Assembly (NCBI RefSeq): GCF_051014445.1
Contig: NW_027488370.1
Coordinates: 6,510,001 to 6,574,000, forward strand
Origin: Colletes latitarsis
Taxonomy: Eukaryota; Arthropoda; Insecta; Hymenoptera; Colletidae
Direction of reading: 5' to 3'
Length of the DNA: 64,000 bases
The translations under genes were made by a program, and so were the position numbers. The notes beneath the pieces were generated by a model, which was not told the origin of the DNA, did no database searches, and saw only the letters and a program-made list of their open reading frames with translations. Of this stretch, positions 12,701 to 21,430 are shown piece after piece (positions within the stretch are counted from its first letter, which is position 1; each line of letters opens with the position of its first letter).

Positions 12701-12926
12701 CCCGACCGCGCTCCAACAAGGAGAACGGTGGGGACCCGTCGCCCCCTCCCCATACCGTCGCCACCAAGCCGTCCGCGTCGCCCACCCAATGAGGGTGATC
12801 AGGGACGCGGTACGGCTCGGCGGCGACCGCCAGGCCAACCCCCCACTCCGCGAGGACTTGGGACATCAAGTCCTGTGCCGCGCGGCAGTGGTTGAGGTTG
12901 GCCTGGAGGAGGAGGCGGGGCGGCAT
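9744..12926 (-). CDS. ORF2 protein: APE endonuclease / reverse transcriptase, copy 1
   Basis: 1060 aa, intact. It would nick target DNA and copy element RNA onto the nick (target-primed reverse transcription) in the nucleus. Residues 1-215 form an APE-type endonuclease: QANLNH at 8-13, E37, GDFNAKS at 124-130, SIVDV at 172-176 and SDHR at 200-203. The reverse transcriptase spans about 440-760: RPICLLDEVGKLFE at 506-519, GFRGGRST at 543-550, SLDIANAF at 575-582 with catalytic D577, GVPQGSVLGPLLW at 632-644, YADD at 665-668 and YLGLILD at 740-746. A zinc motif C956-x2-C959-x8-H968-x4-C973 lies near the C-terminus, which ends in an arginine-rich tail. The ATG overlaps the ORF1 stop by one base, suggesting translation by re-initiation. 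Every catalytic motif checked is present. The family call is firm; activity is inferred. Confidence 0.95.
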   Translation of the reverse strand: MPPRLLLQANLNHCRAAQDLMSQVLAEWGVGLAVAAEPYRVPDHPHWVGDADGLVATVWGGGDGSPPFSLLERGRGFVAVDWGGVAAVGCYISPRSGHAAFELYLAEVAACVQRYAARPVLVLGDFNAKSVAWGSPRTSVRGGILGDWAAGLDLRVLNRGSEHTCVRRYGGSIVDVGFATPNAVRMVSGWHVVAGAETLSDHRYIRMEVSAATSASRHGRLRGTPPRRWALRRLDKDALMAAALAATWPQGAAELPSIEEEVARLGALVAGICDAAMPRVGRASPRRAVYWWSDAIAELRVATVRARRQYTRARRRQRTGDGVARARAADDLYGAYRVARVALQVAIKRAKTRAWKELLQTLDDDPWGRPYKVVLNKLRPWAPPVTEGLDPRLLEDVVNTLFPIGERGPRPPAAAAVPVEWTAELGVTQEELAAAIRRLGVRNTAPGPDGVPGRVWVLTQGVLGADLRRLFDRCLRDGRFPPSWKVARMVLLRKEGRPAESPSAYRPICLLDEVGKLFERVIAARLVEHLSRGDPGLADCQFGFRGGRSTIDAIGRVRALSEAAVSRGGVALAISLDIANAFNTLPWEEIRRGLEYHRVPPCLRAVVGDYLRGRWIEYPGRDGDMRREVYCGVPQGSVLGPLLWNIAYDSVLRAGLPDGVSTVCYADDTLVLAVGAHWGRAMRRAEEGSQRVVDRIRGMGMTVAVHKTEVIAFHSPRQDPPPPLIRVGGADIEVKPQIRYLGLILDSHWRFEKHFRCLVPRLERMVAALGRILPNLGGPAGRVRRLYVAMVQSVALYGAPVWADDLAASRRSMTMLRRVQRRMALRVVRGYRTVSHEAATVLAGMPPMDLLARSHAVMYRRRVDRRAGVGAVPGGQEPAWGDLKRQARQSVLLAWQERLALPTAGHRTVGAVRPLLKEWLDRGHGSLTYRLAQVFSGHGSFGRYLCRIGKEPTARCCHCDAEQDTADHTLEVCPAWEGQRRVLVGVVGRDVSLPGVVRAMLGSEEKWRAVASFCENVMLQKEAAGRERELERRAEARGRAVARGRRPVARRRGRPPRRGG

Positions 12927-12928
12927 TA
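12924..12928 (-). promoter_or_regulatory. TAATG stop-start coupling between ORF1 and ORF2, copy 1
   Basis: On the minus strand the ORF1 stop TAA and the ORF2 start ATG share one A. They sit in the AT-only palindrome CATTAATTAATG, a strong contrast with the GC-rich surroundings. SART1 of silkworm uses the same UAAUG arrangement for termination-reinitiation; the same mechanism is inferred here. Confidence 0.8.
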
Positions 12929-14804
12929 ATTAATGGCCGCGCCAGCCTCCTCCCGGCCGTCCGTCCCCGTAGCACCGTCCACCTCCATGGAGGACGATGC
13001 CACCGCCCTCGGCACCGGAGCCGGTGCAGCCCGCCTCTTCCTCTCCTTCCGGGAGGGGGGGGAGCACTTCTTGCTCCCCACCCTGTGATCGGCTGGCCTC
13101 CCCATGTCCGCACACAGCGGGCAGTGGGGGGCCGCCGAGCACTGGCTCGCACGGTGCTCTTTGGCACCGCAGCGATAACACTGACCGCTGCGGTCCACCG
13201 GCGAGGTGCACCACTGCCTCACGTGCCCCAATTCGAGGCAGCGGTGACACTGGAGCGGGCGCGGCGCGAGGATTTCCACTCGCGCCGAAACCCACCCCAC
13301 CAACACCCTCCCGGATTCTGCCACCTTACGGGCGGCGGAGAGGGGGCACCGGGCCCACACCGACCCGAGGCCGGAGGGCGACCTGCGGATCTCTCCGATC
13401 CGCAGGTCCTCCACAGGACAGTCCCCCGCCCTCGCAAGGGCACGGGACACATCCTGTGCGCTGACCGAGTCGTCCAGCCCACAAACGCGCATCTCCGTGC
13501 GCTTCGTGGGCCGGGCGACCCGGACACCTCGCTCGCCCAGCTGCTCCCGGAGCCTCTGGGCGAGACGATCCGCCTTCGCGCCGCCTTCTGCACCGGGGAT
13601 CTCCAGCAAGAGACCCCCGGTCACGGCCCTCTTCGCCCTCACGGAGGCGATGCCCAGCTCTTCCAGGGAGATATTCTCCCTGGCGAGCCGCATCGCCTCC
13701 GCGAGGGTCAGGTCGCCCCCCTGCGCAACGGTCAGCGTCACCGCTGCCGTTTTTGGGGGACGACCTGGTCGTGCCTTCCCGACCTTCGCGGCCTTTACCT
13801 TGGCCGCCGGCGGCGGAGGCGGAGGCTGCGGTTGCGAGGCCTTCCTCGCCGCCCGCTTCGCCTTCCGCCCCACCACCTCACTCCACGCCACCCCCCCCTT
13901 GGGAGGGTGCCGTGGAGGACGCGACCACCGCGACCACGGGTACACCACCCCCCTTGGGGGTCGCGACCCGGGGCCCTGGTGCCGCAACGCTGGGCGGAGC
14001 CTTCACTCCGCCCTTCTTTGCCTTCCCCGACTGTACCGGAACAGGTCGGGGAGGCACCGCCTTCCTGCTGACCGCTCTTCCGGCGAGGAGCTCCTCCCGG
14101 AAGGCGGCCAGCTTGCCATCGATCATGTCCCCAATCCTCCTCAGAAGATCGTCTTCTGAGGAGGACGGGGACTTCTTCACGGGCGGAGTGCGGGTGGAGG
14201 GGCCCGCGGTGCCCCGCACCACTGCCGCCGCACTCCGCTTATTTACCTCCGCCGAGGGACGCGGCGGTGGAGGAGGAGGGAGGATGGGAGGGAGGGCCGC
14301 GCTGTTCCACAGCGCCTCTGCCCTCCTCCTCCCCTGTCGCTCCTCCTCCAACAGGAGCTGCAGACGGGCGTTCCGCCCTCTGAGCTCCCGCGCCGCCTCC
14401 CTCATTTCCTCCGCCGCGGCCTTCAGGGCCTCCGCGCCACCGCTTTTCTGCCCCTTAAAGGCGCAGGCAGCGGCGACTTTCTCCACCCGCCTCAGGGACG
14501 AGGAGATCCTCTCCGATATCTCCTCGGTCACCTCGTCCCTGAGGCAACTCAGCCTCACCGACGGGCTCATCGCCCCGCCCACCTCGACGACGGCCTGCCC
14601 CGTCCTCTTCCTCTTAGAGCCTATGTGGCTCGTGCTGGAGGAGAAGGACGAGACCGACGCCGTCTCGTCGTCCTCCTCCACCCTCCACGAAGCCGGACCT
14701 GGCGCTGAGTGGGGCGCGAGCGCCACCACCCTAACCCCAACCCCGTCACCGTCCTCCCCAAGCGACAAAACCCGCCCCATCCCCATTTTATTTTCTGTGT
14801 CCAT
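12926..14804 (-). pseudogene. ORF1 (gag-like RNA-binding protein), copy 1, broken by +1 frameshift
   Basis: Homologous to the intact 625-aa ORF1 of copy 2. The N-terminal part runs from the ATG at 14804 to a run of eight C (plus strand, about 13891-13898). Copies 2 and 3 have seven at this place. The extra base leads to a stop near 13878, losing the region with the zinc knuckles. The remaining C-terminal part continues in another frame to 12926 and keeps all three knuckles (CHRC..H..C, CYRC..H..C, CPLC..H..C). An upstream in-frame GTG at 14840 is possible, but the first ATG is at 14804; its -3 base is T, weaker than the A in copy 2. The role of the family is to coat element RNA and help bring it to its target. 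A homopolymer sequencing error cannot be excluded. Confidence 0.9.
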
Positions 14805-15188
14805 AAAAATCCCACGAGATGGTCGGAAATAAAGGTCCACCCGGGCAGAGCCGCCTTACCCCGGTAAGCCTAATACTCCGGGGGTTCGGCAGGTTCCCCG
14901 GAGGTGGTCGCTTGGGATTGGGCCTTCTCCCCCAACCATGCATCCCATCGCCGCGCACCATAGCTTAGGATTGGAGGGCGATTTTATAGAGTCGCCATAC
15001 TCGTGGCCCAGGCGGTTAAGCCAAGACCCCCGTTCCTCCTGCCGTCACGTACCATTCACAAAACCAATAGGGAATTGTGAATGGGTCGTTGTGACGACCA
15101 ACAGGAGGCTTACGGTGTGTGTATGACTCGGGTACCCCGGGTTCGTTAAGCCCGTACTGCAGCTGAAAGGCTGGCAGCCCCTGAGGGA
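14805..15188 (-). other. 5' UTR of copy 1
   Basis: About 384 bp from the element 5' end to the ORF1 ATG, nearly identical to that of copy 2. It contains a 10-bp inverted repeat (CCATTCACAA / TTGTGAATGG) and the hairpin GGTCGTTGTGACGACC. A sense-strand TATAAAA lies at 14982-14988, more than 150 bp inside the element, so it is unlikely to set the element's own 5' end. R1-clade elements generally rely on internal promoters; no specific motif was identified. Confidence 0.75.
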
Positions 15189-15202
15189 ATCAGACTCATA
15201 CT
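15189..15202. repeat. Target-site duplication of copy 1, right
   Basis: Exact 14-bp copy of 9187-9200, next to the element 5' end. One extra A (15188) lies between the GGG end shared with copy 2 and the duplication; it may be non-templated. Confidence 0.95.
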
Positions 15203-15574
15203 TTCGCATTCTTCACATACTTGTTGAACGGATCCTGGGTTTTTTCTGGTTTGGATCACGTAAGAAAGGGGGACCACACTGAAACAGTCGACTAAACCTG
15301 GTTTCGATCAATATTTTAGAGGATAACGCATGTTAGGTCTAGGTTAGGCCTGGGGTTTTCCCTCATCAGACTCATATTTTCGCAATCTTCACATACTTAT
15401 TGAACGGATCCTGGGTTTTCTCTGGTTTGGATCATGTAGTATTGTGGGGCCACACTGAAGCAGTCAAGTAAGCCTGGTTTCGATCAATATTTTAGAGAAT
15501 AATTCATGTTAGGTCTAGGTTAGGTCTGGGATTTGCTCTCATCAGGCTCATTCTTTCGCATATTTCTCATACAT

Positions 15575-15588
15575 GTTGAACAGATACT
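15575..15588. other. Paralogous empty site for copy 2
   Basis: GTTGAACAGATACT appears once here, uninterrupted, followed by GGGTTTTTTCTGG. It is the same sequence that flanks copy 2 on both sides, and lies exactly 2112 bp before 17687. It shows the target before insertion. Confidence 0.85.
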
Positions 15589-17300
15589 GGGTTTTTTCTG
15601 GTTTGGATCACGTAGTAATGTGGGACCACACTGAAACAATCAATTAAACCTGATCATGATAAATATTTTAGAGGATAACGCATGCTAGGTCTGGGTTAGG
15701 TCTAGGATTTGCTCTCATCAGGCTCATACTTTCGCATATTTCTCATACTTCATGGCTAGATCCTGGGCTGTTTCTGGATTGTATCACGTAGTGATGTGGT
15801 ACCACGCTGAAACAGTCAATTAAACCTGGTTTCGATCAATATTTTAGAGGATAACGCAAGTTATGTCTGGGATATGTCTAGGATTTGCCCTCATCAGGCT
15901 GTTACTTTCGCATATTTCTCATACTTCATGGCTAGATCCTCGGCTATTTCTGGATTGGATCACGTAGTAATGTGGCACTACACTGAAACAGTCAATTAAA
16001 CCTGGTTTTGATCAATATTTTAGAGAATAATTCATGTTAGGTCTAGGTTAGGTCAGGGATTTGCTCCCATCAGGCTCATTCTTTCGCATATTTCTCATAC
16101 TTGATGGCTAGATCCTGGGCTTTTTCTGGATTGCATCACGTAGTAATGAAGTACAACACTGAAACAGTCAATTAAACCTGGTTTCGATCAATATTTTAGA
16201 GAATAATTCATGTTAGGTCTAGGTTAGGTCTGGGATTTGCTCTCGTCAGGCTCATTCTTGCGCATATTTCTCATACTTGATGGCTAGATCCTGGGCTTTT
16301 TCTGGATTGCATCACGTAGTAATGAAGTACAACACTGAAACAGTCAATTAAACCTGGTTTCCATCAATATTCTAGAGGACAACGCATGTTAGGTCTAGGT
16401 TGGGCCTGGGATTTGCCCTCATCAGAGTCACACTGTCGCAGTTTTAACATACTTGTTGAACGGATCCTGGGTTTTTTCTGGTTTGGTTCACGTAGTAATG
16501 TGGTACCACACTGAAACATTCAATTAAACCTTTTCTTGATAAATATTTTAGAGGATAACGCATGTTAGGTTTGGGTTAGGTCTGAGGTTTGGCCCTCATC
16601 AGGCTCATACTTTCGCATATTTCTCATACTTCATGGCTAGGTCCTGGGCTGTTTCTGGATAGTATCAGGTAGTAAAGTGGTACCACACTGAAACATTCAA
16701 TGAAACCTGGTCTGGACAAATATTTTAGAGGATAACGCATCTTAGGTCTGGGTTAGGTCTAAGATTTGCCCTCATTAGGCTCACAGTTTAGCGTTTTTCA
16801 CATACTTCTTGAACAGATCCTGGGCTTTCTCTGGTTTGGATCACGAAGTAGTGTGGTACCACACTGAAACTGTCCATTAAACCTGGTTTCGCTCAATATT
16901 TTAGAGGATAACGCATGTTAGGTCTAGGTTAGGTCTGGGTTTGCTCTCATCAGGCTCATTCTTTCGCATATTTCTCATACATGTTGAACAGATACTGGGT
17001 TTTTTCTGGTTTGAATCACGTAGTAATGTGGGACCACACTGAAACAATCAATTAAACCTGATCATGATAAATATTTTAGAGGATAACGCATGTTAGGTCT
17101 GGGTTAGGTCTAGGATTTGCTCTCATCAGGCTCATACTTTCGCATATTTCTCATACTTCATGGCTAGATCCTGGGCTGTTTCTGGATTGTATCACGTAGT
17201 AATGTGGTACCACGCTGAAACAGTCGATGAAACCTGGTTTCGATCAATATTTTAGAGGATAACGCAAGTTAAGTCTGGGATAGGTCTGGGATTTGACCTC

Positions 17301-17314
17301 ATCAGACTCATACT
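17301..17314. other. Paralogous empty site for copy 1
   Basis: ATCAGACTCATACT appears once here, followed by TTCGCATTCTTC, exactly as to the right of copy 1 and 2112 bp after 15189. The bases before it match copy 1's left flank, so it represents the uninterrupted target. Confidence 0.85.
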
Positions 17315-17686
17315 TTCGCATTCTTCACATACTTGTTGAACGGATCCTGGGTTTTTTCTGGTTTGGATCACGTAAGAAAGGGGGACCACACTGAAACAGT
17401 CGACTAAACCTGGTTTCGATCAATATTTTAGAGGATAACGCATGTTAGGTCTAGGTTAGGCCTGGGATTTTCCCTCATCAGACTCATACTTTCGCAATCT
17501 TCACATACTTGTTGAACGGATCCTGGGTTTTCTCTGGTTTGGATCATGTAGTATTGTGGGACCACACTGAAGCAGTCAAGTAAACCTGGTTTCGATCAAT
17601 ATTTTAGAGAATAATTCATGTTAGGTCTAGGTTAGGTCTGGGATTTGCTCTCATCAGGCTCATTCTTTCGCATATTTCTCATACAT

Positions 17687-17696
17687 GTTGAACAGA

Positions 17697-17700
<4 letters not shown>
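17687..17700. repeat. Target-site duplication of copy 2, left
   Basis: GTTGAACAGATACT, 14 bp, repeated exactly at 23689-23702. It differs from the duplication around copy 1, so the two insertions are independent and did not arise by co-duplication with the satellite. Confidence 0.96.

Positions 17701-17729
<29 letters not shown>
17701..17729 (-). other. Poly(A) tail of copy 2
   Basis: 29 T on the plus strand, uninterrupted. An undecayed homopolymer of this length is consistent with a recent insertion. Confidence 0.93.
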
Positions 17730-17730
<1 letters not shown>

Positions 17731-18245
17731 TCGTGGGGAAAATCTTCGAAAGACTCCCACCCACCTCCTTGGGGAGAGGTGGGAGGGGTGTGTGGGATTC
17801 CCCGCGCCCGTACAACGACAGGCGCGGGACCTACCCACTAAAAACCCCACGGTGACCCTTCGGCACGCTTTGGGAGGATACCGGGAATCGCTCGAAGCAT
17901 TCTTCCGGTATCCTCCCCGTGCCCGCGCTTTCGCGCCCATCCCCCGGGGGGACAATCGGTCCCCCCAGTAGACACACTGCCTCATAGCGGCGGGACGGGG
18001 CCACTCCATCCCGCCGCTATCCGTCCCGGGGCCGCGCTTAGTGGCGGCTGCGAGCCCCAACTCGCAACCGCCCGCGACCCCGTTTCCACCCCTCGGCGGC
18101 CGGGCGTTCATGGCCGCACCAGACCGCCGAGGGTGCCTCCCCTTGCATCGGACCGGTAGGGGGAGGCACTTCTACACCCAACCGGTCCGACCCGGCGCCG
18201 CCTGGCGGGAGGAGGGTCCCCTCAGGACCCCCCTCCCAGCCTAGG
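17730..18245 (-). other. 3' UTR of copy 2
   Basis: 516 bp, same stem layout as copy 1 at +8502. Differences fall partly in the stems. The stem at 18147-18157/18181-18191 has one G-C replaced by what reads as G-U in RNA, so pairing is kept. The stem at 17756-17767/17776-17787 carries one mismatch. Confidence 0.83.
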
Positions 18246-21200
18246 TCATCCGCCACGCCGAGGCGGCCGCCCGCGACGCCTCGCGACCGGGCGACGACCT
18301 CGGGCCACCGCACGAGCGCGAGCTTCAGCGCGCCGCTGAAGCTCGCGCTCCCTCCCCGCGGCCTCCTTCTGCAACATTACGTTCTCGCAGAAGGAGGCCA
18401 CGGCCCTCCACTTCTCCTCGGTGCCGAGCATGGCGCGCACCACGCCCGGCAGCGAGAAATCCCGCCCGACGACGCCGACCAGGACACGGCGCTCCCCCTC
18501 CCACGCGGGGCATACCTCCAGGGTATGATCCGCCGTGTCCTGCTCAGCGTCGCAGTGGCAGCAACGCGCCGTCGGCTCCTTCCCTATCCGGCACAGGTAT
18601 CTTCCGAAGCTGCCATGCCCGGAAAATACCTGTGCCATCCGGTAGGTGAGGCTGCCATGGCCTCTGTCCAGCCACTCCTTCAGGAGTGGCCGAACAGCCC
18701 CGACAGTCCGGTGCCCCGCGGTTGGCAGAGCCAGCCGCTCCTGCCACGCGAGCAACACGGACTGCCGGGCCTGGCGCTTCAAATCGCCCCAAGCAGGTTC
18801 CTGCCCGCCCGGGACCGCCCCCACCCCCGCGCGACGGTCGACGCGGTGCCGGTACATCACCGCGTGCGACCGCGCGAGCAGGTCCATGGGCGGCATCCCC
18901 GCTAGAACCGTCGCCGCCTCATGTGACATGGTCCGATACCCGCGGACGACCCTGAGCGCCATGCGCCTCTGCACCCGACGCAGCATAGTCATGCTGCGCC
19001 GGGAGGCAGCCAGGTCGTCCGCCCAGACGGGGGCCCCGTATAGGGCCACCGACTGGACCATTGCCACATAGAGGCGACGAACTCGGCCCGCCGGTCCCCC
19101 CAGGTTGGGCAGGATCCGGCCCAGAGCCGCAACCATCCTTTCCAACCGGGGGACCAGGCAGCGGAAATGCTTCTCGAAACGCCAGTGGCTATCGAGGATC
19201 AGCCCTAGATACCTGATCTGGGGCTTCACCTCGATGTCAGCCCCACCCACCCGAATCAGAGGGGGTGGCGGATCCTGCCGAGGTGAATGAAACGCAATCA
19301 CCTCGGTCTTATGGACCGCCACCGTCATCCCCATCCCCCTGATCCGGTCGACGACGCGTTGCGACCCCTCCTCCGCGCGACGCATGGCGCTCCCCCAGTG
19401 CGCCCCGACGGCCAGCACCAGTGTGTCATCCGCATAACACACCGTGCTGACGCCGTCGGGGAGGCCGGCCCGCAACACCGAGTCGTACGCGATGTTCCAC
19501 AGGAGTGGCCCGAGGACCGACCCCTGCGGAACACCGCAGTACACCTCCCTCCGCATATCACCATCCCGGCCCGGATACTCGATCCACCTGCCGCGGAGAT
19601 AATCCCCGACGACCGCCCTGAGACAAGGGGGGACTCGATGATATTCGAGTCCCCTCCTTATCTCTTCCCAGGGGAGGGTGTTAAAGGCATTGGCAATATC
19701 CAAGGATATTGCCAATGCCACCCCTCCCCGGGAGACGGCCGCCTCCGAGAGGGCCCTCACACGACCTATCGCGTCGATAGTCGATCGGCCCCCCCGGAAA
19801 CCGAACTGGCAGTCGGCCAGACCGGGATCACCCCGCGACAGGTGCTCGACGAGGCGGGCAGCAATCACACGCTCGAAGAGCTTGCCCACCTCGTCGAGGA
19901 GACAAATGGGCCGGTATGCGGAGGGAGACTCCGCGGGCCGACCCTCCTTCCGGAGGAGGACCATCCTCGCCACCTTCCAACTGGGGGGGAATCGCCCGTC
20001 CCTCAGGCAGCGGTCGAACAACCGCCTGAGGTCGGCCCCAAGGACGCCCTGGGTCAAGACCCAAACCCGGCCGGGCACACCATCCGGACCCGGGGCCGTG
20101 TTACGAACCCCGAGCCGTCTGATGGCCGCTGCCAGCTCCTCCTGCGTGACCCCCAGCTCGGCCGTCCACTCCACTGGGACAGCCGCCGCCGCCGGAGGAC
20201 GCGGTCCCATCTCCCCAATTGGGAAGAGTGTATTGACCACGTCCTCCAGCAGCCGGGGGTCAAGACCCTCGGTTACGGGGGGCGCCCACGGGCGGAGCTT
20301 ATTCAGCACCACCTTATATGGGCGCCCCCATGGATCGTCATCAAGGGTCTGGAGGAGCTCCTTCCATGCCTGGGTCTTGGCCCGTTTGATGGCGACCTGC
20401 AGAGCAACCCGCGCCACGCGGTATGCTCCATACAGGTCATCAGCTGCCCTCGCTCGCGCCACGCCGTCGCCTGTACGTTGACGACGGCGCGCGCGGGTGT
20501 ACTGGCGTCGGGCGCGGACAGTCGCGACTCGCAACTCCGCGATCGCGTCCGACCACCAGTACACCGCCCGGCGAGGAGAAGCCCGCCCGACCCGAGGCAT
20601 CGCCGCGTCGCAAATACCCGCGACCAATGCTCCGAGCCGGGCGACCTCCTCCTCTATGCTCGGCAACTCGGCCGCTCCCTGCGGCCAAGTTGCAGCGAGG
20701 GCAGCTGCCATCAGGGCGTCCTTGTCCAGGCGCCGAAGCGCCCAGCGGCGTGGTGGGGTGCCACGCAGGCGGCCGTGTCGGGATGCACTCGCGGCGGCAG
20801 AAACCTCCATCCGGATGTACCGGTGATCGGAGAGTGTCTCTGCCCCCGCGACCACGTGCCAACCCGACACCATGCGCACGGCGTTGGGGGTCGCGAATCC
20901 AACATCCACGATGGACCCCCCATATCGCCGCACGCATGTGTGCTCCGACCCCCGGTTCAATACCCGGAGGTCGAGCCCCGCCGCCCAATCGCCCAGGATC
21001 CCGCCGCGAACGGAGGTCCTGGGGGATCCCCAAGCCACCGACTTGGCATTAAAATCCCCCAGGACCAGCACCGGCCGGGCCGCGTAGCGCTGCACGCATG
21101 CCGCGACCTCGGCCAAGTACAGCTCGAACGCAGCGTGACCGCTACGGGGCGAAATGTAGCACCCCACCGCAGCGACTCCCCCCCAGTCCACGGCGACGAA

Positions 21201-21428
21201 TCCCCGACCGCGCTCCAACAAGGAGAACGGTGGGGACCCGTCGCCCCCTCCCCATACCGTCGCCACCAAGCCGTCCGCGTCGCCCACCCAATGAGGGTGA
21301 TCAGGGACGCGGTACGGCTCGGTGGCGACCGCCAGGCCAACCCCCCACTCCGCGAGGACTTGGGACATCAAGTCCTGTGCCGCGCGGCAGTGGTTGAGGT
21401 TGGCCTGGAGGAGGAGGCGGGGCGGCAT
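18246..21428 (-). CDS. ORF2 protein: APE endonuclease / reverse transcriptase, copy 2
   Basis: 1060 aa, same length and domain order as the ORF2 of copy 1: endonuclease about 1-215 (GDFNAKS 124-130, SDHR 200-203), reverse transcriptase about 440-760 (D577 in SLDIANAF, YADD 665-668) and C-terminal CX2CX8HX4C at 956-973. It differs from copy 1 at about 13 positions, for example A36T, R353Q, R407M, R680S, V834M, R861H, V991F and S1003T; none hits a catalytic residue. Its start overlaps the stop of an intact ORF1 by one base. Together with that ORF1 it forms a complete bicistronic unit. Enzyme family is certain from motifs; activity is inferred from intactness only. Confidence 0.96.
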   Translation of the reverse strand: MPPRLLLQANLNHCRAAQDLMSQVLAEWGVGLAVATEPYRVPDHPHWVGDADGLVATVWGGGDGSPPFSLLERGRGFVAVDWGGVAAVGCYISPRSGHAAFELYLAEVAACVQRYAARPVLVLGDFNAKSVAWGSPRTSVRGGILGDWAAGLDLRVLNRGSEHTCVRRYGGSIVDVGFATPNAVRMVSGWHVVAGAETLSDHRYIRMEVSAAASASRHGRLRGTPPRRWALRRLDKDALMAAALAATWPQGAAELPSIEEEVARLGALVAGICDAAMPRVGRASPRRAVYWWSDAIAELRVATVRARRQYTRARRRQRTGDGVARARAADDLYGAYRVARVALQVAIKRAKTQAWKELLQTLDDDPWGRPYKVVLNKLRPWAPPVTEGLDPRLLEDVVNTLFPIGEMGPRPPAAAAVPVEWTAELGVTQEELAAAIRRLGVRNTAPGPDGVPGRVWVLTQGVLGADLRRLFDRCLRDGRFPPSWKVARMVLLRKEGRPAESPSAYRPICLLDEVGKLFERVIAARLVEHLSRGDPGLADCQFGFRGGRSTIDAIGRVRALSEAAVSRGGVALAISLDIANAFNTLPWEEIRRGLEYHRVPPCLRAVVGDYLRGRWIEYPGRDGDMRREVYCGVPQGSVLGPLLWNIAYDSVLRAGLPDGVSTVCYADDTLVLAVGAHWGSAMRRAEEGSQRVVDRIRGMGMTVAVHKTEVIAFHSPRQDPPPPLIRVGGADIEVKPQIRYLGLILDSHWRFEKHFRCLVPRLERMVAALGRILPNLGGPAGRVRRLYVAMVQSVALYGAPVWADDLAASRRSMTMLRRVQRRMALRVVRGYRTMSHEAATVLAGMPPMDLLARSHAVMYRHRVDRRAGVGAVPGGQEPAWGDLKRQARQSVLLAWQERLALPTAGHRTVGAVRPLLKEWLDRGHGSLTYRMAQVFSGHGSFGRYLCRIGKEPTARCCHCDAEQDTADHTLEVCPAWEGERRVLVGVVGRDFSLPGVVRAMLGTEEKWRAVASFCENVMLQKEAAGRERELQRRAEARARAVARGRRPVARRRGRPPRRGG

Positions 21429-21430
21429 TA
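21426..21430 (-). promoter_or_regulatory. TAATG stop-start coupling, copy 2
   Basis: ORF1 stop (21430-21428) and ORF2 ATG (21428-21426) share one base, again inside CATTAATTAATG. The arrangement is the same in all three copies. Confidence 0.8.

Larger units (their letters stand above)
9201..15188 (-). mobile_element. R1-clade non-LTR retrotransposon, copy 1 (full length, ORF1 frameshifted)
   Basis: A 5988-bp GC-rich block interrupting AT-richer satellite, read on the minus strand. In element order it has a 5' UTR (about 384 bp), ORF1, a TAATG overlap, ORF2, a 516-bp 3' UTR and a tail of 27 A. It is flanked by a 14-bp target-site duplication. ORF1 has three C-terminal zinc knuckles; ORF2 has an APE-type endonuclease, reverse transcriptase and a C-terminal CCHC motif, which together indicate the R1 clade. 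It is very close to copy 2: about 13 amino-acid differences over 1060 residues of ORF2 by eye. A single extra base in ORF1 probably makes it non-autonomous, unless that is a sequencing error in a homopolymer. Confidence 0.95.
15203..17686. repeat. 176-bp satellite array, block 2
   Basis: About 14 monomers between copies 1 and 2. It forms one 12-monomer (2112-bp) higher-order unit. The rare variant CGTAAGAAAGGGGG at 15259 recurs at 17371, exactly 2112 bp later. The block therefore repeats the surroundings of both insertions in unoccupied form: copy 1's site at 17301-17314 and copy 2's site at 15575-15588. Nothing gene-like was seen. Confidence 0.95.

Noticed and set aside
10785..12929. 714-codon open frame antisense to ORF2 (also in copies 2 and 3)
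   Set aside because: It lies opposite a clear reverse transcriptase gene in very GC-rich DNA where stops are rare on all frames. It has no recognisable motif, and its presence in all copies follows from their near identity.
14982..14988. TATAAAA on the element strand in the 5' UTR
   Set aside because: It lies about 200 nt inside a full-length element, so it cannot direct transcription from the element's first base. It could serve a downstream start, but nothing supports that.
15004..15152. tRNA-like A box (TGGCCCAGGCGGTTAAGCC) and B box (GGGTTCGTTAAGCCC) on the plus strand of the 5' UTR
   Set aside because: The boxes are about 120 bp apart, far more than in a tRNA, and no acceptor or anticodon stem could be built. 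They are also antisense to the element. Treated as chance resemblance.
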